From the NCBI GenBank assembly GCA_934256595.1, contig CAKQOW010000042.1, positions 1 to 21,111 of the forward strand: DNA of 21,111 nt, written 5' to 3'. Shown in pieces: positions 13,726 to 21,111 of the stretch; position 1 is the stretch's first letter, and each line of letters opens with the position of its first letter. The position numbers and the translations under genes were made by a program. The notes under the pieces were generated by a model that saw only the letters and a program-made list of their open reading frames with translations, ran no database searches and was not told where the DNA came from. Source of the stretch: an uncultured Clostridia bacterium. Its GTDB lineage: Bacteria; Bacillota; Clostridia; Peptostreptococcales; Anaerovoracaceae.

Positions 13726-14911
13726 CGACAAGACAGAGCTGGGGATATATATACATATCCCTTTCTGCGTATGTAAATGCAGATACTGCGGATTTCTGTC
13801 CTTTGAAGATGCAGACGAGGATATTCACAGCAGATACACTAAAGCTTTAACAGATGAAATCAGACTGTACGGCAGTCTTTACAGAGATGAATACATTGTC
13901 GATACGATATTTATAGGGGGCGGCACTCCGTCTGTGATGAAGCCTGAATATACAGAGCAGATACTGGCCGCCGTCAGAGAAAGCTTTGACCTTGCGAAAA
14001 CTTGTGAAATTACAATCGAAACAAATCCGGGCACGCTGAGCAGAGAGAAGCTGTCAGCCTACAGAAACTGCGGCATCAACAGATTAAGCATCGGCGTTCA
14101 GTCATTAAACGACAATGTGCTTGAGACTCTCGGCAGAATTCATTCTGTTAGAGAATTTGAGGAAAATTTCACGCTGGCAAGAGAGCTTGGCTTTGACAAT
14201 ATAAATATTGATCTGATGTTTGCGGTGCCGGATGCGACGATGAGTATATGGAAAGAAACCTTAGAGAAAGCATTACAGCTTTCTCCTGAGCACATATCCT
14301 TTTACAGCCTGCAGATTGAAGAGGACACGCCATTTGCGAAGATGTACGAGGAGGGCATACTCGAAGAAATTCCGGACGATACCGACAGGAAAATGTACAG
14401 AGCTGCAGCAGAGCTTCTCAGTCGAAACGGCTATGTCCACTATGAAATCTCAAATGCCGCAAAGCCGGGATTTGTGTCACGTCACAATCTCAAATACTGG
14501 ACCATGAAAGAGTATCTGGGATTTGGGCTTGGCGCATCATCATACTTCAAAGGCAGGCGTTTTCAGAATACGGAAAGCCTTGAGGAATACATGAGAACAT
14601 CGGGACAGAGCCTGCTTACAGACAGCTGCTGCTGCTTTAGGGCCGCAGGCTGTGCGGAGGATTTTCATATCAACACAGAGTTTGACAACGCCTCTGAATT
14701 TGTATTTACAGGACTTCGGAGGCTTTCGGGAATAAGCCTTAAGGAATTTAAACGATTTACAGGCAGGAGCCTGTTTGAGGTGTTTCCGGAGGCGGAGAGC
14801 AATATAGACAGATGGCAGGCCGCAGGGCTTGTCAGATATGACGGACAGGCTTTAAAGCTGACTTATGACGGAATAGATATATCAAACGACATATTATCGG
14901 AATTTGTATAA
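13709..14911 (+). CDS. hemW: HemW, radical-SAM heme chaperone family (oxygen-independent coproporphyrinogen oxidase-like)
   Basis: The product has 400 residues if started at the ATG at 13709; a second ATG follows directly at 13712. Both overlap lepA by 14-17 nt, and no clear ribosome binding site is seen, so translational coupling is likely. The radical-SAM cluster motif is CX3CX2C: Cys20, Cys24 and Cys27 in HIPFCVCKCRYCGF. It lacks the fourth cysteine (CxC) of true HemN, which points to HemW, a heme-binding chaperone that inserts heme into respiratory proteins. An additional cysteine (Cys22) lies inside the motif. GGGTPS, ETNPGT and IGVQS are the expected SAM-barrel strands, and the C-terminus matches the HemN_C domain. 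glpK begins 10 nt after the stop. Confidence 0.92.
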   Translation: MMTTNNDKTELGIYIHIPFCVCKCRYCGFLSFEDADEDIHSRYTKALTDEIRLYGSLYRDEYIVDTIFIGGGTPSVMKPEYTEQILAAVRESFDLAKTCEITIETNPGTLSREKLSAYRNCGINRLSIGVQSLNDNVLETLGRIHSVREFEENFTLARELGFDNINIDLMFAVPDATMSIWKETLEKALQLSPEHISFYSLQIEEDTPFAKMYEEGILEEIPDDTDRKMYRAAAELLSRNGYVHYEISNAAKPGFVSRHNLKYWTMKEYLGFGLGASSYFKGRRFQNTESLEEYMRTSGQSLLTDSCCCFRAAGCAEDFHINTEFDNASEFVFTGLRRLSGISLKEFKRFTGRSLFEVFPEAESNIDRWQAAGLVRYDGQALKLTYDGIDISNDILSEFV

Positions 14912-14921
14912 GGAGCGGAAA

Positions 14922-16412
14922 ATGAAAAAATATATAATGGCACTTGATGAGGGCACTACCAGCTGCCGCTGCATTCTATATAACAAAAAAGGCGAAATGG
15001 TAAGCGTGGCCCAGAAAGAATTCAGACAGATTTATCCTAATGCAGGCTGGGTTGAGCACGATGCGATGGAGATATGGTCAACCCAGATAGGCGTGGCGCA
15101 GGAGGCGCTCTACAAGATAAACTGCACATATGAAAACATAGAGGCAATAGGCATTACAAACCAGAGGGAAACTACGGTTGTCTGGGACAGAGAAACAGGA
15201 GAGCCTGTATATAATGCGATTGTGTGGCAGTGCAGAAGAACGGCGGAATACTGCGACAGCCTCAAGGCAAAGGGACTGGAGCCATCTTTCAGAGAAAAAA
15301 CAGGGCTTCCCGTTGATGCATATTTTTCGGCCAGCAAGCTGAGATGGATACTGGACAATGTAGAGGGCGCAAGAGCAAAGGCAGAGGCGGGAAAGCTGCT
15401 GTTTGGAACAATAGAAACGTGGCTCATATGGAAGCTTACAGGAGGCAGAGTGCACGTTACCGACTATTCCAACGCCTCAAGAACCATGATGTTCAACATA
15501 AATGAGCTTAAATGGGACAAGGATATATTAGCAGAACTTGATATACCTGTATCTATGTTGCCGGAGCCTGTGCCGTCGAGCTTCATATACGGTGAAACAG
15601 AGGAGCATATTTTCGGCGGACCTGTTAGAATTTCAGGAGCTGCTGGAGATCAGCAGTCTGCGCTTTTCGGACAGGGCTGCTTTGAAAAGGGACAGGCTAA
15701 GAATACATACGGCACAGGGTGTTTCCTGCTTATGAATACAGGAGAGAGCCCTGTGTATTCCAAAAACGGACTTGTTACCACAATTGCCTGGGGAATAGAC
15801 GGCAAAGTCAATTATGCGCTGGAGGGCTCCGTATTTGTGGCGGGAGCCGCAATACAGTGGCTTCGTGACGAGCTTGAGCTTATAGACAGTTCACCGGAAT
15901 CAGAACGCCTTGCACTAAGCGTTCCCGATACAAATGGCGTATATATAGTTCCCGCATTTGCGGGACTTGGAGCGCCTTACTGGAATCCTTATGCGAGAGG
16001 CGCAATATTCGGACTTACGAGGGGCGCCGACAAGTGCCATCTGACAAGAGCAACCTTAGAGTCACTGGCATATCAGACAAATGACCTGCTGGAGGCCATG
16101 AAAGAGGATATAGGCTATGAGCTTTCATCTTTACAGGTGGACGGCGGCGCGTGCGCCAACAACTTTCTTATGCAGTTTCAGGCAGATATAACGGCAAAAC
16201 CTGTCAAAAGACCTGGATGTATAGAAACAACCTCGCTGGGAGCGGCCTATCTTGCAGGACTTGCCACAGGCTTCTGGAGCGATATGGACGATATAACAGA
16301 AAACCTCAAAACAGACAGAGAGTTTACAGCGTCAATGAATGAAGAAAAGAGAACCAAGCTTCTTGCAGGCTGGAAAAAGGCCGTAAGATGCGTTCTGGAA
16401 TGGAGCAGATAA
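14922..16412 (+). CDS. glpK: Glycerol kinase
   Basis: This 496-residue FGGY-family kinase phosphorylates glycerol to sn-glycerol 3-phosphate with ATP. Start at 14922, with AGGAG 6 nt upstream, not an in-frame ATG at 14904. Glycerol-binding residues are in place: Arg82 and Glu83 in NQRET, Tyr134 in DAYFSASKL, and Asp243 in GAAGDQQSALFGQ. The N-terminal DEGTTS phosphate loop is intact. His229 in EEHIFGG lines up with the histidine that phospho-HPr modifies in enterococcal GlpK, so PTS control is possible. No glycerol facilitator or glycerol-phosphate dehydrogenase is nearby, unusual for glpK. It sits between hemW and an acyltransferase, probably as part of one long transcript. Confidence 0.96.
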   Translation: MKKYIMALDEGTTSCRCILYNKKGEMVSVAQKEFRQIYPNAGWVEHDAMEIWSTQIGVAQEALYKINCTYENIEAIGITNQRETTVVWDRETGEPVYNAIVWQCRRTAEYCDSLKAKGLEPSFREKTGLPVDAYFSASKLRWILDNVEGARAKAEAGKLLFGTIETWLIWKLTGGRVHVTDYSNASRTMMFNINELKWDKDILAELDIPVSMLPEPVPSSFIYGETEEHIFGGPVRISGAAGDQQSALFGQGCFEKGQAKNTYGTGCFLLMNTGESPVYSKNGLVTTIAWGIDGKVNYALEGSVFVAGAAIQWLRDELELIDSSPESERLALSVPDTNGVYIVPAFAGLGAPYWNPYARGAIFGLTRGADKCHLTRATLESLAYQTNDLLEAMKEDIGYELSSLQVDGGACANNFLMQFQADITAKPVKRPGCIETTSLGAAYLAGLATGFWSDMDDITENLKTDREFTASMNEEKRTKLLAGWKKAVRCVLEWSR

Positions 16413-16413
16413 T

Positions 16414-17652
16414 ATGGGAGAGATAAAACAGAGAGATTATATGTTTGACACCTTCAGAGGGATTCTGATGCTGTCAATACCAATGTCGCACTTTACCAAA
16501 ATGTCAGGCAATCTGTATTCGGAGCTTTATCTCGGAGGCGGATTTCCGCAGGCGACCTTCGGCGGCTTTATATACATAACAATCAACGTATTTGTAATGC
16601 AGGCATTTATGTTCCTTTCGGGATATTTTTCAAAAAAGCCCGAGAGAGCAAGAGAAACGGCATTCAAAACCTTTATGTGGCCGTATCTGGTATTTACAGT
16701 AATTTATTTCGGAGTGAGATATTTCTTCTTCGGAAATGCTCACCTTGATTTTCTGTCACCGCCGTTTGCGCTGTGGTTCCTGTTTGCCCTGTTCTTCTAC
16801 AGATTTTTCTTAAAGGATATGGTTAAGCTCAAATGGCTGCTGCCTCTCAGTCTTGTGATGTTTCTGGTGGCGGGACAGGTATCGGAGTTCGGTGATTATC
16901 TGGCGCTTGGCAGAGTATTTTCATACTTTCCGTTTTTCCTGCTGGGCTTTTACTGCTCAAAGGAAAGACTGGCGTGGATAAGACAGCTCAAAAAAAAGCC
17001 GGCAATCCTTGTCATAATGGGAATTGTGCTTGCGGGAATATCGGTGCTGCTTTGCATGTACGGACCGAATGTGGGCTGGTATCTGCTCAGAGAGTCTGTT
17101 GACAACTTCCCTCGTATGGCGTGGTATGAGGATACGCTGCTTAGAATAGCGCTGTTTTTTATATCAAGCGGATGGATAATATTTATGGTTAACATACTGC
17201 CGTCAAAGCAGGGAATTTTAGCATATGTGGGAACAAACACAATGCCTGTGTATGTATTTCATCTGACTCTCAGATATGTGATACAGTTTTATGGTCTTTA
17301 CATCGGATTTATATCGTGCCTTGCTGTATGCTGGTTCGGAATGCTTTCGCTTATACATAAAAAAGTACAGAATACAGCAGTATATATAGCAGCGATAGCT
17401 GTATCAATTGCAGGGCTGTATTTTCTGTTTTCGTCAGGCTGCCTGTCCTCGCTTTACGGATTGTGCCCTGAAAACAAGATATTCTATTATCTGCTTGTAT
17501 ACGGCGGCGCCCTTATAGCGGGCTTCTCGTTTGTAACTCCGTTCTGGATAAAGCTTTACGATATTCTTGTGGACGGACCGGCAAAGCTTCCGGCGATTAC
17601 AAAGTGGCTCAAGGGACCCGGATTTAAAGAAGATGAAGAAAAACAGATATAG
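16414..17652 (+). CDS. Acyltransferase-3 family membrane protein
   Basis: This 412-residue protein has about ten membrane segments and the acyltransferase-3 (OafA/WecH-type) N-terminus. RDYMFDTFRGILMLSIPMSH carries the Arg15 and His26 pattern of the family. These enzymes move acetyl or other acyl groups onto sugars or polymers at the membrane. A conserved Trp-rich WFLFALFFYRFF helix lies near residues 121-132. A GGAG site is 8 nt upstream, and the start is 1 nt after the glpK stop. The next gene, a lipoprotein hydrolase, overlaps its last 20 nt. An acyltransferase joined to a surface esterase-like hydrolase suggests addition and removal of an acyl group on an envelope molecule. The substrate cannot be read from sequence. 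Confidence 0.85.
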   Translation: MGEIKQRDYMFDTFRGILMLSIPMSHFTKMSGNLYSELYLGGGFPQATFGGFIYITINVFVMQAFMFLSGYFSKKPERARETAFKTFMWPYLVFTVIYFGVRYFFFGNAHLDFLSPPFALWFLFALFFYRFFLKDMVKLKWLLPLSLVMFLVAGQVSEFGDYLALGRVFSYFPFFLLGFYCSKERLAWIRQLKKKPAILVIMGIVLAGISVLLCMYGPNVGWYLLRESVDNFPRMAWYEDTLLRIALFFISSGWIIFMVNILPSKQGILAYVGTNTMPVYVFHLTLRYVIQFYGLYIGFISCLAVCWFGMLSLIHKKVQNTAVYIAAIAVSIAGLYFLFSSGCLSSLYGLCPENKIFYYLLVYGGALIAGFSFVTPFWIKLYDILVDGPAKLPAITKWLKGPGFKEDEEKQI

Positions 17653-18544
17653 ATTTTTAATATGTATTGCAGCATTTTTATGCTGCATACTGACGGCTGC
17701 CTGTACCGGAGGCGGAGATACTGTATATGATTATGACACCTGTGATTTTATGCTCAAAAACAGCAGGGGAACATATACGGCAGGGCAGATAACAGTGCCC
17801 GAAACAGACGGAAGCTGCCCCCTCGTATTTATAGCTCACGGATTTAAGGGGACTATGAACAGCGGTGGCGCAGAGGAGCTTTCACAGAGACTTTCACGAT
17901 GCGGGATTGCAGCTGTTAGAATTGACTTTAACAGCAGACTTGCACCTGATGTGGACTCTGCCAGAACGGATGAATATACTCTTTCCGATATGACAGACGA
18001 TGCGGTGCTTGCCATCTCGTACTGCATTGATAAATACAATATAGATGCAGGCAGAATAGGCCTGTACGGCAGAAGTATGGGCGGCAGGGCCGTAATGATT
18101 ATGGCAAACGAAAGCAAAGGCTATGAGTATAAGGCGCTGGCCCTTGTTGCACCTGCGGGAAATGACAGCGCGATGATATACTATATGGGCGGCAGAGGCA
18201 AATGGAATGATATGAAGACTGAGGCTGACAGGACAGGCTATACCGTTAAACAGGGACTTAAGCTGACGCCACAGTGGTTTACAGAGTTTGAAGAGTACAA
18301 TCCGGCAGAGACAGGATATAAGTTCGGAGATAAGCCGGTGCTGGTGTTTTACAATACTCTCGACAATGTGGTGCTGCCAAAGACAAGCCTTGAATGCGCA
18401 GCGGCATATGAGAACTGTGAGACTGTAAAGGTTACCACAGAGGACGGTCACGGCTATGAGATGAGCTACAGGAAGTCACAGCTTAAGGATATGATAATGG
18501 ACAGAATTGCAGAGCATTTTAAAGGAGCATTATGTACGAATTAA
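17633..18544 (+). CDS. Probable lipoprotein alpha/beta hydrolase (esterase/peptidase-like)
   Basis: The product has 303 residues if started at 17633, where a basic N-terminus and hydrophobic segment begin; an in-frame ATG at 17567 would bury the signal. Residues 8-23 are a signal sequence ending LTAAC, so Cys24 is probably lipidated, though Thr at -3 makes the lipobox imperfect. The alpha/beta-hydrolase triad is visible: Ser148 in GRSMG, Asp244 in NTLDN, His273 in DGHGY. The oxyanion segment is HGFKG (69-73). Family relatives include feruloyl esterases and acyl-peptidase-type hydrolases. It overlaps the acyltransferase gene by 20 nt and the next hydrolase by 13 nt. The ribosome binding site is poor, which fits coupled translation. 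Confidence 0.85.
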   Translation: MKKNRYRFLICIAAFLCCILTAACTGGGDTVYDYDTCDFMLKNSRGTYTAGQITVPETDGSCPLVFIAHGFKGTMNSGGAEELSQRLSRCGIAAVRIDFNSRLAPDVDSARTDEYTLSDMTDDAVLAISYCIDKYNIDAGRIGLYGRSMGGRAVMIMANESKGYEYKALALVAPAGNDSAMIYYMGGRGKWNDMKTEADRTGYTVKQGLKLTPQWFTEFEEYNPAETGYKFGDKPVLVFYNTLDNVVLPKTSLECAAAYENCETVKVTTEDGHGYEMSYRKSQLKDMIMDRIAEHFKGALCTN

Positions 18545-19413
18545 ACAGACTGGGAGATAAAAGCTGGTATATAAACTGCTATGCCAAAGTGGGAATATAT
18601 CAGCAGACAGAAACAGATGTATATATAATAGACAGCGGCAATGATGACAAAGACGCAAGAGAAATAGAAAAAATACTTAAACAGAAAGGGTGGAAGCTCA
18701 AGGGCATACTCAACACTCACGCCCATGTGGACCATATGGGCGGCAACAGCTATATCCAGAGTGTGTACGGCTGTCCTGCGTTTTCAAAGGGCGCAGAGGC
18801 GGCAATCGCATCGCACACAGAGATAGAGCCTGTTATAACCTACGGGGCGCACCCGTTCAGAGATGCCAGAAGCAGAAGCTTTTTCGCAGAGTCAAGCACA
18901 TGCTATGATGTGACTCACAGTGAGTTTCCAAAGGAAGTGGAGGTAATAGATCTGCCGGGACACAGTATAGAGCATGTGGGCTACAGACTTCCGGACAACA
19001 CTGTATTTATAGGGGACAGCGCCGTAGGCGACAGCCTGCTTGCAAAGTACCCTATACTTTATGTGCTGAATGTGGGACAGTATCTTGATAGCCTTGAGAA
19101 GCTCAAAACACTTAAACCGGGGCTGTTTGTGCTTTCTCACGGACAGGTGACATCTGACATAGGAGAGGTGGCGCAGAATAACATAGACAACATCAGAAAT
19201 ATATGCGACAGAATTGAAAACATATGCAGCGAGCCTAAGGATATGGGACAGATACTTAAATCTGTATTTGATAAATACGGTATGAATATGAATTACAGGC
19301 AGTATGTGCTTACCCTTGCGATTGTAAGGGCGTTTGTTTCATACCTTGTGGACAGCGGAAGAATTGAGGGCGTTGTGGAGAATAATGTAATGCTATGGAG
19401 AAAGACACTATGA
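18532..19413 (+). CDS. Metallo-beta-lactamase-fold hydrolase, paralogue 1
   Basis: The product has 293 residues. The binuclear metal site is complete: His63, His65, Asp67 and His68 in NTHAHVDHMGG, then His144 in LPGHSIEH, Asp162 in FIGDS and His203 in LSHGQ. The family includes glyoxalase II, lactonases and many enzymes of unknown substrate; there is no signal peptide, so it is cytoplasmic. Residues 230-293 form an added C-terminal helical part that ends MLWRKTL. AAAGGAG lies 4 nt from the start, which overlaps the lipoprotein gene by 13 nt. The next gene is a gapless paralogue. No nuclease, persulfide-dioxygenase or lactonase hallmark is clear to me, so the substrate stays open. Confidence 0.9.
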   Translation: MYELNRLGDKSWYINCYAKVGIYQQTETDVYIIDSGNDDKDAREIEKILKQKGWKLKGILNTHAHVDHMGGNSYIQSVYGCPAFSKGAEAAIASHTEIEPVITYGAHPFRDARSRSFFAESSTCYDVTHSEFPKEVEVIDLPGHSIEHVGYRLPDNTVFIGDSAVGDSLLAKYPILYVLNVGQYLDSLEKLKTLKPGLFVLSHGQVTSDIGEVAQNNIDNIRNICDRIENICSEPKDMGQILKSVFDKYGMNMNYRQYVLTLAIVRAFVSYLVDSGRIEGVVENNVMLWRKTL

Positions 19414-20291
19414 GAGAGCTGATAAAGTTGGGACAGCAGAGCTATTATATAAAGGGATTTACAAATACGGGAGTATACAGACAGAGTGAAAATGAAGTTT
19501 ATGTTATAGATCCGGGAACCGATGAAAACGAGGGCAGGGAGGTTGAAGAGGTACTGCAAAGAAGAGGCTGGAAGCTCAAGGGTATCCTGTGCACCCACTG
19601 TCATTCGGACCATACGGGAGCAAATGCGTATCTACAGGACAAATACGGATGCCCTGTATTTGCATACGGCATGGAGTCTGTATTTATAAACAACTCAATA
19701 CTTGACCCGATGGTTGCATACGGCGGACATCCCATAGATGAAATTCTGGGAAGCGACATATATGCGGAAAGCTGCGTATGCTTTGACACAGATCATGCAG
19801 AGTTTCCAAAAGAGATAGAGGTTGTAATGCTGCCGGGACACAGCATGGAGCATGTAGGCTACAGACTTCCCGACGGTACATTTTTTGTAGGTGACACCCT
19901 CATAGAAAGCCGGATTATAAGGAAATATCCGCTCAGCTATATATACAATCCCGAGGAAGTACTTAAAACGCTGGATAATATGAAGTCTATGGAGGCTTCA
20001 GTATTTGTTCCATCGCACGCGGAGCCGGTATCTGATATATCGGAGCTGATAGAGGCCAATACAGAGAATATATATGAGATTTCCGGTATGGTTTTAGACA
20101 TGTGCGAAACCCCCGCAGATATGGAGGAAATAACCAACGGGATTTTTAACCGCTGCGGTGTCAGGATGAACTGCGAAAAATATATACTCATAATGGGAAT
20201 AGTGCGAACCTATATAGGCTGGCTGAAAAAAAGCGGCAGACTTGAATATTTTGTGCAGGATAACAGACTGTTATGGAGAACTGTAAAATGA
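19410..20291 (+). CDS. Metallo-beta-lactamase-fold hydrolase, paralogue 2
   Basis: I chose the start at 19410, not an in-frame ATG at 19395, because it yields 293 residues that align with paralogue 1 end to end without a gap (MRELIKLGQQSYYI against MYELNRLGDKSWYI). It also forms an ATGA stop-start overlap. All metal ligands fall at identical positions: His63, His65, Asp67, His68 in CTHCHSDHTGA, His144, Asp162 and His203. The second-sphere residues differ: IDPG instead of IDSG near 33-36, and GDTLIESRI instead of GDSAVGDSL after Asp162. That suggests different substrates after duplication. Function as for paralogue 1 is unknown. The last codons before its start include TGG AGA, which supplies the GGAG ribosome binding site. 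Confidence 0.9.
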   Translation: MRELIKLGQQSYYIKGFTNTGVYRQSENEVYVIDPGTDENEGREVEEVLQRRGWKLKGILCTHCHSDHTGANAYLQDKYGCPVFAYGMESVFINNSILDPMVAYGGHPIDEILGSDIYAESCVCFDTDHAEFPKEIEVVMLPGHSMEHVGYRLPDGTFFVGDTLIESRIIRKYPLSYIYNPEEVLKTLDNMKSMEASVFVPSHAEPVSDISELIEANTENIYEISGMVLDMCETPADMEEITNGIFNRCGVRMNCEKYILIMGIVRTYIGWLKKSGRLEYFVQDNRLLWRTVK

Positions 20292-21007
20292 TACTGGTTA
20301 TAACATTTTTACTGGGACTGTTTTTTGCAGCGGGAGCCGCGGCTGCAAGGCTGTCTGACAATACACGAAAAATAGAGGAAATTTCAATATCGGTGGCTGC
20401 GGGAGCCATGAGCGCACTTGCGGCGGCTGATATTATTCCTGAAATACTTCACGAAATGAGCGGCACAGGTCTGATAAAGGCTGTATTGTTTACGGCGGCA
20501 GGCATTGTATTTCTGAAGCTTCTGGACAGATTTGTGCCGGAGCATCACGGAGATGAAGAAAGTCCGGGCGCTATGATACACATAGGCATTATATCGGCCC
20601 TTGCCATAATGCTTCACAATATAATTGAGGGAATGGCCGTATATGAGCTTGGCGCAGACTCCCTCAGACAGGGCGTTATATTTGCCATAGGTGTTGGACT
20701 TCACAATATACCTATGGGGATGCTGGTGTACTCAACCCTCAAAGACGAAACAAGAGTTAAGAAGTATACGGTGCTTTTTGCGGTTATGATATCAACCTTT
20801 GCAGGCGGACTTGTTATGGCGGTGCTGGGAAACTGTATGAGTCATACCCTTATAGACCTGCTTACCTGTCTGACTCTTGGAATGATAATCTATATAATTT
20901 CATCAGAGCTTGTACCGTATATGGCAGCTCACAGAAACTACAGGGTATATTCGGCAGGCATTGCGGCGGGAGCGGCGATTGTTGCGGTATCACTTTTATT
21001 TGAATGA
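20288..21007 (+). CDS. ZIP-family divalent metal transporter
   Basis: The product has 239 residues from the ATG at 20288, which overlaps the previous stop (ATGA). An in-frame ATG at 20273 would add five residues. About eight membrane segments are expected. A short His-containing loop, EHHGDE (85-90), lies after segment three. Segment four carries the metal motif HNIIEG (His110, Asn111, Glu114). Segment five reads HNIPMG (His139, Asn140) with Met143 where ZIP proteins usually have Glu. ZIP proteins bring zinc, iron or manganese into the cytoplasm. The gene follows two metal-dependent hydrolases, so supply of their metal is a plausible link. GGAG 9 nt upstream lies in the last codons of the previous gene. 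Confidence 0.9.
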   Translation: MILVITFLLGLFFAAGAAAARLSDNTRKIEEISISVAAGAMSALAAADIIPEILHEMSGTGLIKAVLFTAAGIVFLKLLDRFVPEHHGDEESPGAMIHIGIISALAIMLHNIIEGMAVYELGADSLRQGVIFAIGVGLHNIPMGMLVYSTLKDETRVKKYTVLFAVMISTFAGGLVMAVLGNCMSHTLIDLLTCLTLGMIIYIISSELVPYMAAHRNYRVYSAGIAAGAAIVAVSLLFE

Positions 21008-21044
21008 TAAAAAACAACAATCTAATACACAGAGATGATATGCT

Positions 21045-21092
21045 ACCTCCTAGGTAGACAGTTGAAATAAAAAACTGTTTTAACCAGGAGGT
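21045..21092 (+). promoter_or_regulatory. RNA hairpin that sequesters the ribosome binding site of the next gene
   Basis: ACCTCCT (21045-21051) pairs with AGGAGGT (21086-21092), GGT (21053-21055) with ACC (21083-21085), and ACAGTT (21058-21063) with AACTGT (21073-21078): 16 base pairs with a 9-nt loop. The right arm contains the whole Shine-Dalgarno sequence of the gene at 21099. An alternative small hairpin, CTACCT/AGGTAG (21043-21048/21052-21057), would leave the site free. Confidence 0.7.
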
Positions 21093-21098
21093 TTTGTT

Positions 21099-21111
21099 AT
21101 GTCCAAATTCA
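21099..21111 (+). CDS. Start of an unidentified gene, cut by the window edge (possible transposase)
   Basis: ATG at 21099-21101 follows AGGAGG (21086-21091) by 7 nt, an excellent ribosome binding site. Only MSKF can be read before the window ends. The preceding hairpin would hide this site in a longer transcript, a device known from insertion-sequence transposases. The product itself cannot be identified from four residues. Confidence 0.5.

Noticed and set aside
17894..18451. A 185-codon minus-strand frame opposite the lipoprotein hydrolase
   Set aside because: The plus-strand gene has a signal sequence and full catalytic triad. The opposite frame has no motif and arises from codon bias.

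Overview
The window reads as chromosomal DNA of an anaerobic, endospore-forming Clostridia-type Firmicute. The evidence is a germination protease (gpr) and spoIIP pair, strong AGGAGG-type ribosome binding sites, frequent AGA/ATA codons, consensus sigma-A promoters, and the order rpsT / gpr-spoIIP-(yqxA-like)-lepA-hemW known from Bacillus subtilis and relatives. I cannot name a genus from the sequence alone.

Left region (1-4100): on the minus strand, a TauE/SafE-type anion permease (2717-1956), a CoA-acylating aldehyde dehydrogenase of the sulfoacetaldehyde/succinate-semialdehyde type (1714-290), and the first 66 codons of a class-III aminotransferase (200-1). Acetate kinase (2896-4095) is divergent from the permease. 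Together these suggest a transaminate-then-acylate pathway, plausibly for taurine (or beta-alanine), with export of a sulfonate or sulfite and ATP recovery by AckA. The spaces around the dehydrogenase promoter are rich in palindromes and include a candidate small RNA.

Middle (4100-9370): a 490-bp non-coding stretch with several hairpins and one consensus promoter precedes an orphan 345-aa protein. That protein looks like two tandem copies of a phage-type (RinA/ArpU-like) sigma-region-4 regulator. Convergent to it, on the minus strand, are a MurF-like ligase with a C-terminal BspA-type leucine-rich repeat tail, an LD-carboxypeptidase (S66) and purine nucleoside phosphorylase DeoD. The first two both act on muropeptide chemistry.

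Right region (9370-21007): rpsT on the minus strand, then eleven tightly packed plus-strand genes: gpr, spoIIP, a yqxA-position small membrane protein, lepA, hemW, glpK, an acyltransferase-3 membrane protein, a lipoprotein alpha/beta hydrolase, two tandem paralogous metallo-beta-lactamase-fold hydrolases and a ZIP metal transporter. Most junctions overlap or are under 40 bp. A promoter-like sequence before lepA may separate sporulation from vegetative transcription.

Right edge (21008-21111): a 16-bp RNA hairpin that buries the ribosome binding site of a gene beginning at 21099. This resembles the foldback protection of transposase genes at insertion-sequence ends. No rRNA, tRNA or CRISPR array is visible.
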